From assembly GCF_040183065.1 (NCBI RefSeq), contig NC_091121.1:65814287-65878286 (forward strand): a DNA stretch of 64,000 nucleotides, given 5' to 3'. The stretch is from Periplaneta americana. Its lineage: Eukaryota > Arthropoda > Insecta > Blattodea > Blattidae. The position numbers were made by a program, and so were the translations under genes. Below the pieces are notes generated by a model. The model was not told the origin of the DNA. It worked only from the letters and a program-made list of their open reading frames with translations, and did no database searches. Positions 54,959 through 64,000 of the stretch are shown here, one piece after another (positions within the stretch are counted from its first letter, which is position 1; every line of letters starts with the position of its first letter).

Positions 54959-55299
54959 TATATTGTCCGGGAAAATTGTTCGATATTGCACTTGTGAACC
55001 TTTAACCTAATAGAACAGGAATGCAAAAATGTACTACAATTGAAGCATACGTCATAAGCCGGAACACGTAACTCATCCCTTCCCTTCACCCTTCGCGTCA
55101 TTGTAGGGTGGGGGAGAATAGAACAGTGTGTTTGCCAAATGTCACAGAAATGTCATTGTAGGCTCTGGCCTTGTGGATGGGGGAACGAACTTTTTCCCAT
55201 ACTTCTATCTCTCTCTTCCCCAGCTCTGCAACCCTGTAATAGAAATTGAGCTGCTACAACTCTTGCATTGAGATGAGATAGCTTAAGCGGATTGAAGTA
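54959..55299. other. No recognisable feature
   Basis: Spacer between a MITE and a transposase remnant. Confidence 0.4.
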
Positions 55300-55560
55300 T
55301 GGACCTTCGTGATTGTGGAAGCTTGTAAAAAATATGAAGAGACTGGTTCCGTGACACATAAACGTTCTGGTAGAGTAAAGTACGTAGAAAACAATACGAA
55401 TGCTGCGTTAATTTTACAAGAAGTCCAAGAAATTAGACAAAATTCAAAATATAGAAGATGCAGTGTGAATCAAGTTGCCAGGAGACAGCAGGTGAATTAC
55501 TAAAAGTGTGATGTATTCTCCGAAATTGGTTTATACCTCAATAAGTACCACACATTCGTG
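55300..55560 (+). pseudogene. DUF4817-type transposase helix-turn-helix remnant
   Basis: Reads IVEACKKYEETGSVTHKRSG, RVKYVENNTNAALILQEVQE, then RRCSVNQVARRQQVNY, a stop, CDVFSEIGLYLNKYHTF. The F/Y-x-E-T-G-S-V-x-x-K-R-S-G-R pattern is the linker and second HTH of this transposase class. The catalytic part is absent. Confidence 0.65.
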
Positions 55561-56130
55561 AACAAAACTATACTATTTTTCCATGAACTTACTTCTAAAT
55601 AGTGTTATAGGACTTTCAAATCTTTCATTACTTTTTAATATACCTGTACTGATACTTGTATTTTCAATTCTTCTCAGAAATTGTCTTTTTTTTTTTTTTT
55701 TTTTCAAATTTCCTCTTGTACTTCCTTTTACTCCACTAAGAAATCTTATCTCCTCTGCTTCTAATTTACTTTTCCCTCAATATTTAATTATCCACTATTA
55801 TCTTTTGTAAGTTAAAACTGGAACTGATGTAATTTTCTAGAACTTTAATTTTGTGTAATTTCTTGTTTTGTTTTGTAATGTTCCAATTAAATTACAAAGT
55901 ATAAACAGAAATAAAGTCAATATCATCGTACGATTGTTTTTAATATTTATGAAATATTTTCATAGTCAATCTATTCAAAGTACGATTTGTAGGGACGATA
56001 AAAAACTACCCTCACTCCAAAAATATCTCCTCTTTCTGTACATAAATTTCTTATCGAGCTCAGAATGATTTTTTTTCCCCCACTGCATTTGTAGAAGCGA
56101 ATTTTTGAACATGTATAATTTCAAACAATT
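55561..56130. other. No recognisable feature
   Basis: T-rich, with a poly-T run at 55687-55704; open frames are low-complexity. Confidence 0.4.
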
Positions 56131-56131
56131 T

Positions 56132-56214
<83 letters not shown>
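56131..56214. repeat. Palindromic (AAT)n-(ATT)n microsatellite
   Basis: About 11 AAT units switch directly to about 17 ATT units, so the tract can fold on itself. Confidence 0.9.
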
Positions 56215-56215
<1 letters not shown>

Positions 56216-56485
56216 GTCATAATAAAATTAATATCTTTCTTTAATAAGACTAGAAATTTTCAGTATGAACATAGTAGCCCTACTTGTTACTTGGAGTATT
56301 CAAATATTACAAAAGATCTACTTTAGTGACACATTGCATTAAGATTTTTGTTTATATTTCCTAAAAGAATTGTATTTCGTGCTTAATGCTCAAGGTTTAA
56401 CATTATAATCACTATTCTTCTTGTTTTTTTTTTTTTTAATTTAGTAATATAACATTTAACTGTACAACATTTTATTGCCTGGTAG

Positions 56486-56545
56486 AGAGAGAGGGGGGAG
56501 GAAAGGGAGGGGTGAGGGAGGGGAGGGTGAGAGAGAGAGAGCTAG
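56486..56545 (+). repeat. G-rich polypurine tract, potential G-quadruplex
   Basis: Runs of G in the order GGGGGG, GGG, GGGG, GGG, GGGG, GGG, separated by short A/TGA loops, then GA repeats. The plus strand satisfies the usual four-run G-quadruplex pattern. Confidence 0.7.
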
Positions 56546-57199
56546 TCACTCTGGAAAAATAATAAATTACGCAATGAATCCATGTATTTGGTATTTATTT
56601 AGAGATTAATCAGTTTTGGCTTTGTATATTAATTGAAAACGGAGAATCAGTTTTCGTTATAATCGTTTAAGCACTTGCATAGTGAAATAACTTAATCATA
56701 TTAAAAACACTGCAATATACATACAAAACAAATTGTAGTATGATTCTTAATAATTCGCAATCGTGTGCTTGTTGAACTTTGAACCTGATTCGACCTTCAA
56801 CGCACGTGCCGTGGATGGAATCGGTTTTCTTCTTTTCTTGTGGGGTGCGTAACTTTTCTGTCAGGGCTAAAGTCTGAAAAATCACAAAGAACTGCAATAC
56901 AATGCTGGGTTGCTAAGAAGTTAGACGCTCCCAAAAAGTCAGTATTTCCAAATGTCCTGGATATATTTCAAACTCTTCAGGCATACACAGCCGGGGAAAT
57001 TCTAGCCTTCAATCGAGGCCCGACAGTGACGTAGAATATCTTTTATGCGTGTGCCTGCATGGTATTCTGAGATTCTACGTTACTGTTGCTCCTCATTTGA
57101 AGGCTAGATTTGTCCCGACTGGGCTTGCCTGCTTTAAATCGTTTCAGGAAATAGTAACCTATGAAGAGCTATTAATAGCTGTGGGACAAACTGGCTATC
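56546..57199. other. No recognisable feature
   Basis: Short frames at 56840-57034 (plus) and on the minus strand have no recognisable motif. Confidence 0.35.
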
Positions 57200-57690
57200 A
57201 CATTACTTACTTACGGATTTTAAGGAACCCGGAGGTTCATTGCCGCCCTCACATAAGTCCGCCATCGGTCCCTATCCTGAGCAAGATTAATCCAGTGTCT
57301 ATCATCATATTCCACCTCCCTCAAATCCATTTTAATATTATTCTTCCATCTACGTCTCGCCCTCCACAAAGGTCTTTTTCGCTCCGGCCTCCCAACTAAC
57401 ACTCTCTATGGCTTTCTTGATTCGTCCATACGTGCTACATGCCTATCCATCTCAAACTTCTGGATATTTTAATGTTCCTAATTATGCCAGGTGAAGAATA
57501 CAATGCGTGCAGTTCTGTTTTGTGTAATTTTCTCCATTCTCCTGTAACTTAATCCCCCTTAGCTCCAAATATTTTCCTAAGCACCTTATTCTCACATGCC
57601 TTTAACCTCTGTTCCTCTCTCAAAATGAGAGTTCAAGTTTCACAACCATGCAGAACAACTGGTAATATGGCTAACACATTAAGTTTCATA
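57200..57690 (-). pseudogene. Non-LTR retrotransposon C-terminal fragment
   Basis: The minus strand reads LHGCETWTLILREEQRLKAC, ENKVLRKIFGAKGD, a stop, VTGEWRKLHKTELHALYSSP, GIIRNIKISRSLRWIGM, then LVGRPERKRPLWRARRRWKN, NIKMDLREVEYDDRHWINLA and DRWRTYVRAAMNLRVP. This is a classic arthropod LINE ORF2 end of a different family from 5884 and 15432. The 3' terminus is a TAAGTAAGTAA tail at 57201-57214. Stops and frameshifts make it inactive. Confidence 0.88.
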
Positions 57691-58326
57691 AAATATATTT
57701 TCCAATACCAATATGAAGAAATCAAGATTGTAGGCCCCATGATTTGTTTCGGAAAAGAATTAATATAAATAAACCCTATTCATTTGTGAACTATTTCTTT
57801 TTTATTTCAAGCTTATAGCTAATAAAGTTTCGGAGATTTAGACAATGAACAGAGTTTATTACATCGCATACTATTTTATCTGGAACGAAAGTATTCTGTA
57901 TCTAAAATCATTATCTTTCCTTTTTGTGACAACTTCTTTTAGATTGGTCGAAAGAACTTCCGAGGCGCAATTAATTTAAGAGTGGTTATAAAAACGGAAC
58001 ACCTATGAACTCCATCTCTGTAATGACTAAACACGTAACTCTCAACTTGCAGCTTATTGCCACGAGAACCGGAAAGTTGTGGAAAACTGTACGTAATTGC
58101 TAAATGGACCTGACCAGATTTCAACTCCAGTTCCTGGACTGCATTGTCCCGTGTAAAGTGGTTTGTTTTCATTAGAAGTGGTGAGACTTGGGAATTAATT
58201 GGAAGTAGTAGAAAATTTCTTCGCAACTGAACAGCTTGTAGGCCTACCTACACTACAACTGAGCGCCCAAACTGTATGTGAGAACATTACACTCTGCGAG
58301 GTGTATGTGCACATTATTTTAACGAC

Positions 58327-58327
<1 letters not shown>
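57691..58327. other. No recognisable feature
   Basis: Unassigned sequence with short open frames only. Confidence 0.4.

Positions 58328-58396
<69 letters not shown>
58328..58396. repeat. (AAT)n microsatellite
   Basis: About 23 uninterrupted AAT units at the left edge of the ATTATCGTT satellite domain. Confidence 0.95.
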
Positions 58397-58398
<2 letters not shown>

Positions 58399-58539
58399 TT
58401 CGTAATACTTGTCACATAATTATCAGTATCATCATTTATCATCGTAATCGCCATTATCATAGTCCTTATCATTGTAATAATGAACAAAATCATTATCAAA
58501 TTCTAGTAATCAACATAATCATCACAATCTATATCTTAT

Positions 58540-58792
58540 TTAGTTGTTTATTTAACGACGCTCTGTCAAACTACTAGGATATTTAGCATCGACGGAACAA
58601 TTGCTCATAGCGAGATGTTATTGAGAAACATGTTGTCGAATCACCATGGCATTACCTTACATGCGTCTTACAATTGGGGAAACTTTCTGAATACCTAAAC
58701 AGGTAATCATCCCAAACTGAATTCGAACACACGCCCGAGCCTAGTTCTGGATCAGTAGGAAAACGCGCAACCTCTGAGCTACGTCAGTGGCT
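58540..58792 (-). mobile_element. tRNA-derived SINE, family B, minus strand
   Basis: Minus-strand head GTAGCCACTGACGTAGCTCA and GCGCGTTTTCCTACTGATCC, B-box-like GTGTTCGAATTCAG, then GGGATGATTACCTGTTTAGG. The tail reads as a degenerate GACG...AGCGTCGTTAAATAAA at the left end. It shows the non-expanded form of the site where 38653-38965 has (GAT)n. Confidence 0.8.
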
Positions 58793-58947
58793 ACATTATC
58801 GTCGTCATCACAATCGTCATCATCGTATCATCATAATTTGCATTATCGTAGCTGTAGCAATCATTAGCACGATAATTAATATCGTTATTATCACCATCGT
58901 TATTATCGTTAATCAATAACATAGAATCTGCGTTATTCTTATCAACA

Positions 58948-59995
58948 ATAATCTCACTAGAGGTTTTGATTTATCTAGAGAAAATCAAAACTCGAGTGGG
59001 ATTTAATTGACTATTACACGATTAGAAGAAAGCATATAAAGATTATAAGTAACAAAGTACTCCAGTACAATAAAATATTAATTGACTTACGAAAATAAAC
59101 CTGTCTTCAAATGTATTATTGCACCATTACGCTGGATGGCAGTTGTGCCAACTATGGAATCTTCATTGAACTCTGTAGACGGTTACTAGTCAAGAAGGCT
59201 TTGTTGATTCAATTTCATTTTTATTAAGACAGTTGCATTCCACTTCAATTATCCGAATCCCAGTAATCAACGTCACTTGACAGATGATTTTCAATAAATC
59301 TTAATATTAAACAATCTCTGATACGTGACTATCCATAATATCATATAGCAGAAGCTATAACATAACCTAACTAATATACACAAGTGTTAGAAAAGTTTTA
59401 ATTAACGACGACGACATAAAAAATAAACATGAATAATTTTAAAAGGAATAATTATTGAATGTACAGTTTTCAAATTTGAATGTGGTTGGTGATTCAATTG
59501 ATATTATATTGGACGTGTGCGTAATAGAAGTGGAACTCGTTGATTTAGGCCTACATGGTGTATTCAACTTATTCAGGATTTTCGAATGAATAATTTTAAA
59601 AGGAATAATTATTAAATGTACAATTTTCAAATTTGAATGTGGTTGGTGGTTCAATTGATGTTATATTGGACGTGTGCGTAATAGAAGTGGAACTCGTTGA
59701 TTTAGGCCTACATGGTGTATTCAACCTATTCAGGATTTCCGAATGGTGCCCTTCATTTATTTGTAAATCGGATTTCAGAAGATGCATAGGTATGATAGTG
59801 ATTTTTATTAATTCTTGTTCTTGAATGCCAATCAAATGTTGGCAAACAAAGAAACAAATGCTAGGGACACGATAAAATTAAACAAATGCTAGGGACGCGA
59901 TAAAATTGTGCGATAAGCAGCCATGATTGGTTGAAATACGTCCTTTCGTACCGTTTTATTGGTCAAAAGTAGTATGACGTAGTAAGAGTGTAATA
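58948..59995 (-). repeat. Dispersed repeat, copy 2, inserted in the satellite domain
   Basis: The minus strand carries, in order, CCAATAAAACGG, CCAACCAATCATGG-like boxes, two CCCTAGCATTTGTTT motifs, TTTGCCAACATTTG, a 157-bp tandem duplication, GTAAGTCAATTAATATTTTA and CCCACTCGAGTTTTG. The same blocks are in copy 1 (40690-41060), with a weaker copy of the CCAAT-containing end at 63040-63245. No ORF typical of a known element. Confidence 0.55.
59431..59744. repeat. 157-bp direct tandem duplication
   Basis: 59431-59587 and 59588-59744 are nearly identical (GAATAATTTTAAAAGGAATA start, TATTCAGGATTT near the end). Both minus-strand copies stay open, encoding PTTFKFENCTFNNYSF and CRPKSTSSTSITHTSN, but no protein family is recognised. 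Confidence 0.85.
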
Positions 59996-62340
59996 GTCAT
60001 TGTAATCTTCGTAATCATGATAATCTGCACTATTCTTTTTACAATCTACGTTCATTACTGTCGTTATTATCCCATTCTGCATTATCGGTATTATCTCAAT
60101 TTGTATTATCGTTATCATCTCACTCTGTACTAACGTTATCATTTCAGTACATATTATCGTTATATTAGCCTATGTCACTTTGTATTATCGTTATCTCTCT
60201 TTGTATTATTGTTATCATGTCACTTCGTATTATCGTTATTATCTTATTTTGTATTATGGTTATCTTATTATATGTTATGGCTATCATCTCACTCCGCATT
60301 ATCGTTATTATCTCACTCCTTATTACCGTTAATATCTCGCTTCGTATTATCGTTATCTCACTCGGCATTATTGTTATGTCACTGTATTATCGTTATTTTC
60401 TCACTTTGTATTATCGTCATCATTTAACTTCGTATTATCATTATTATCTCGCTTTGTTTTATCATCATTATGTCACCGTATTATCGTTATTATCTCGCTT
60501 TGTATTATCGTTATCTCACTTTGTATTATCGTTACCATCTCATTCCATATTATCGTTATTATTTCACTCCATATTATCGTTATTATCTCACTCCATATTA
60601 CCATTATTATCTCCCTTCATACTATCGTCATTATCTCACTTTGTATTATCGTTACCATCTCACTCCATATTATCGTTATTATTTCACTCCATATTATCGT
60701 TATCTCACTCCGTATTACCATTATCATCTCGCTTCATATTATCATTATTATCTCACTTTGTATTATCGTTGTCATCTCACTCCATATTATCGTTATTATT
60801 TCACTCCATATTATCGTTATTATCGCACTCCGTATTACCATTATCATCTCGCTTCATATTATCGTTATTATCTCACTTTGTATTATCGTTGTCATCTCAC
60901 TCCATATTATCGTTATTATTACACTCCATGTTATCGTTATTATCTCACTCCGTATTACCATTATCACCTCTCTTCATATTATCGTTATCATCTCACTTTG
61001 TATTATCGTTATCATCTCACTGTAATATATACTATCGTTATCTCACTCCGTATTATCGTTATAATTTTACTCCGTATTATCGTTATTATCTCACTCCATA
61101 TTATCATTATTATCTCACTTTATAGTATCGTTATCATCTCACTGTAATATATACTATCGTTATCTCACTCCGTATTATCGTTATAATTTTACTCCGTATT
61201 ATCGTTATCTCACTCCATACTATCGTTATTATCTCACTTTGTATTATCGTTATCATCTCACTCTAATATATACTATCGTTATCTCACTCCGTATTATCGT
61301 TATAATTTTACTCCGTATTATCGTTATTATCTCACTTCATATTATCGTAATTATCTTACTCCGTATTATAGTTATAATTTTACTCCGTATTATCGTTATT
61401 ATCTCGCTCCATATTATCGATATAATTTCACTTCGTATTATCGTTATTATCTCACTTTGTATTATCGTTATCATCTGACTCCATATTATCGTTATCTCAA
61501 TCCATATTATCGTTATTATCTCACTTCATATTATCGTAATTATCTCACTCCGTATTGTCGTTATAATTTTACACCGTATTATCGTTATTATCTCACTTCA
61601 TATTATCGTAATTATCTCACTCCGTATTATCGTTATAATTTTACTCCGTATTATCGTTATTATCTCACTCCATATTATCGATATAATTTCACTTCGTATT
61701 ATCGTTATTATCTCACTCCATATTATCGATATAATTTCACTTCGTATTATCGTTATTATCTCACTTTGTATTATCGTTATCATCTGACTCCATATTATCG
61801 TTATCTCAATCCATATTATCGTTATTATCTCACTTCATATTATCGTAATTATCTCACTCCGTATTGTCGTTATAATTTTACTCCGTATTATCGTTATTAT
61901 CTCACTTCATATTATCGTAATTATCTCACTCCATATTATCGATATAATTTCACTTCGTATTATCGTTATTATCTCACTTTGTATTATCGTTATCATCTGA
62001 CTCCATATTATCGTTATCTCAATCCTTATTATCGTTATTATCTCACTCCGTACTATCGTTATTATCTCACTCCATATTATCGTTATTATGTAACTCGGTA
62101 TTATAGTTATTATCTCACTTTGTATTATCATATTAGGCCTATCGTATTACTCCGTATTATCGTTATCTCACTGTATTATTGTTATTATCTCACTTTGTAT
62201 TATCATTAAAATATCATCTCTGTATTAACGTTATCATATCACTTTATATCGTTATCATCTCATTCTGTATCGTTATCATCTCACTCTATATTATCGTTAT
62301 TAACGCAAGGTGAATTACCGTTACCATGGCAATGTGAATT

Positions 62341-64000
62341 ATTGTTATTATCGCAATCTACATAATAATAAATTGTTATACGTAATATCATAAGAAGTCT
62401 CCATTTCGCTGATAAATTCTCTTAAGCAAAGCGGTCATGATTTTATTCAAAGAGAATGGAAATCTCGCGTGATATTTAATAGGATTATTTTGTGAATGAA
62501 AATAAATAATATTAAAACAGAGATAATAACGCACACTGTTCTCTAACATGTATAATTGGAATGAAAATATTAATTTATGAATGTGGCTAGAGCCATCTTT
62601 TATTAATACCTCTAGATACACCTGAATGAGAGAAGCATTGGAATAATGGATATGTTTACTTTTATTATAAACACAATTAAATTAAAAAATAAAAGTAAAA
62701 ATTTAATTATAGCTCCAATTATGCATGTGAAATTCTGTAAAATGAATCTGTTGGGTGAACTTGATGCTGAAGAAATTGATTGATTGTTTCTGAGTTCACT
62801 GTTATTTTGGTTGTGCCGTTCCTTATTGATTAATACGAACAAATGCCAATTATCAACGACAAAAAAGGAATGATAATATGAAATGGAGTATACTGAAAAG
62901 ACAGATGACTTTGATTGAATTTCGAAGGACTCTTACTTACACTTCGGTGGTGAATTGGTACGTGAAGTAAAGTCATCGTAATAATTATTGCAGAAATCAC
63001 CATCATAATCATCTTATTTATAATGCCGTAAGTATTATTGTTGTTACTATTTCATCTCAATTATTATGTCGACTATTTCGTTTATATGACGTCATTCCAT
63101 TTTCGACCAATGAAATGTAATGACATTTTGAATTCCAACCAATCATAGTCAGACATCGCAATAATTTTTGCAGCTAGGTTTATCGCTATCAATTTATCGC
63201 ATGGTCGTTCTTTTGTTTAGTCGGTGTCGCCAACTATTTCCCCGTAAATTGATGAGCATGAATCCATTAAGATGCATATACACGGTTAAACCGTTCTTTC
63301 AACTTTAAGCATTCAAGCAATGAATGTAAGATTGATTGCTAATATTAATTAATATAGGCTATTTACGCAGTGAAGACGATGTTCAAAACGGCGCACCATG
63401 TAGAGGCAAAATCTTCGTGCATCGTAAATGAACGTACGTTTTAAACTTGATCACTTCAATATTCTTTCCAGACTTCATGCATACGCGCATAGAAAATTGA
63501 GCTGTGTAGATGCAGCTTCAGTCCCGTTACACACTACAGCGAGAATGCGTTTGTTGATCTATAGAAAATGCTTTCCTGTAGCACAGAGTAACGGTCGAAA
63601 TAAAGCACAGCTGACACATGGTACTGCGCCCACGGGTAACTAACCTAATTGTAACCTATAAAATCTGTATTACGTGAATGAAATTAAACATTTAATAGAA
63701 AGTCAGATGTTCAAATTTATGTATATTATATACAAGGTGTTTGATGAAACTGCCTTCCATATGGCGTTTTAATTATCTATACAGAGATGGCTTCACTGTT
63801 CAGCAACATATGTCTCGCTGTAGTGTGAATACATACGCATTTCATATAGCTGTTTCCACACAATATTACATAGTTCTTAGTTCTCGGTGTAGTGTGTAAT
63901 GTAACGACGAAGTACTAAATAAAGTGTGAAATTCTACTTCCATATCTTCATCTTCTAACTCCATGTGCATTGTAGGTTATCTGAAAAAATTGCACTCCTT
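62341..64000. other. No gene; partial dispersed repeat at 63040-63245
   Basis: 63040-63245 carries GACCAATGAAATG, CCAACCAATCATAG and TTTATCGCATGG, resembling the CCAAT-containing end of the dispersed repeat. The remainder, including a frame at 63428-63643, is unrecognised. Confidence 0.4.

Larger units (their letters stand above)
58400..62340. repeat. ATTATCGTT-type satellite domain with a homogenised 24-bp core
   Basis: Degenerate ATTATCGT/ATCATC sequence flanks two insertions (58540-58792, 58948-59995). From about 60060 to 62310 it becomes a regular array of CTCACTCCGTATTATCGTTA plus TTAT (24 bp), with 18- and 21-bp variants. Higher-order periods of 120 bp (GCTTCATATT at 60731, 60851 and 60971) and 309 bp (CATCTGACT at 61472 and 61781) are visible. 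Frames encoding ISLRIIVI- or YYRYYLTP-type repeats are artefacts. Confidence 0.9.

Noticed and set aside
60172-62209. Long open frames of 225-317 aa with ISLRIIVI or YYRYYLTP repeats
   Set aside because: They translate the 24-bp satellite in different frames; a repeat length divisible by three keeps frames open by chance.
60060-62310. CRISPR-like regular repeats
   Set aside because: No unique spacers: repeats are contiguous and degenerate, in a eukaryotic context.
63731-63800. A mariner-like terminus at TACAAGGTGTTTGATGAAAC
   Set aside because: Too short, and any partner would lie outside the window.

Overview
The window looks like insect genomic DNA. It is AT-rich, has almost no protein-coding density, and is packed with tRNA-derived SINEs, non-LTR retrotransposon (LINE) fragments, DNA-transposon remnants, MITE-like inverted-repeat elements, microsatellites and minisatellites. 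The commonest SINE has a tRNA-like head followed by a segment rich in ACCTGGTTGAGG and GTTTTCCCTCAA; with the LINE and DUF4817-type transposase remnants this suggests a cockroach/termite (Blattodea) genome. That is inference from recall, not a database result. I see no prokaryotic or viral genes, no CRISPR array and no operon.

Host genes are barely represented. The best candidates are a GC-rich first coding exon (41948-42481, +) with a TATA/initiator-like promoter and a GTGAGT donor, and a possible terminal coding exon (14656-15069, +). I recognise neither product. The only intact long ORF with an assignable function is a Tc1/mariner-type transposase with an N-terminal DUF4817-like domain (22219-23355, -). 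It sits in a complete element with 163/164-bp terminal inverted repeats and TA duplications (22123-23609).

Layout. 0-5 kb: a 35-bp inverted repeat pair, a ~196-bp tandem array invaded by a MITE that itself carries a Harbinger-like element, and a SINE. 5-12.7 kb: LINE fragments, a 32-bp minisatellite, SINEs, a foldback element with an amplified arm and a decayed transposase. 13.6-14.6 kb: a composite of four tRNA-like units flanked by a perfect 13-bp duplication, just upstream of a candidate exon. 15.4-16.6 kb: a LINE reverse transcriptase fragment. 17.9-20.1 kb: two hAT-type elements. 22.1-23.9 kb: the intact transposon and a MITE. 25.9-36 kb: LINE, hAT and DUF4817 remnants, a long inverted-repeat element bounded by (TATG)n, and a decayed orphan insect repeat ORF. 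36.6-37.5 kb: a 19-bp minisatellite. 38.6-45.5 kb: SINEs, a hAT MITE, the GC-rich exon and nested MITE/SINE insertions. 47.6-52 kb: LINE tails, SINEs and a (GATAT)n array carrying two inverted-repeat elements. 54-58 kb: a MITE, transposase and LINE remnants and a G-rich tract. 58.4-62.3 kb: a large ATTATCGTT-type satellite with higher-order structure and insertions.

Nothing forms a pathway. The strongest observations are mobile-element biology in which neighbouring repeat copies act as empty-site controls, and the four-unit tRNA-like composite, which may be undescribed. Boundaries were read by eye and may be off by a few bases where duplications are absent. Some open frames in the window begin at TTG or GTG, so I re-chose starts where it mattered.
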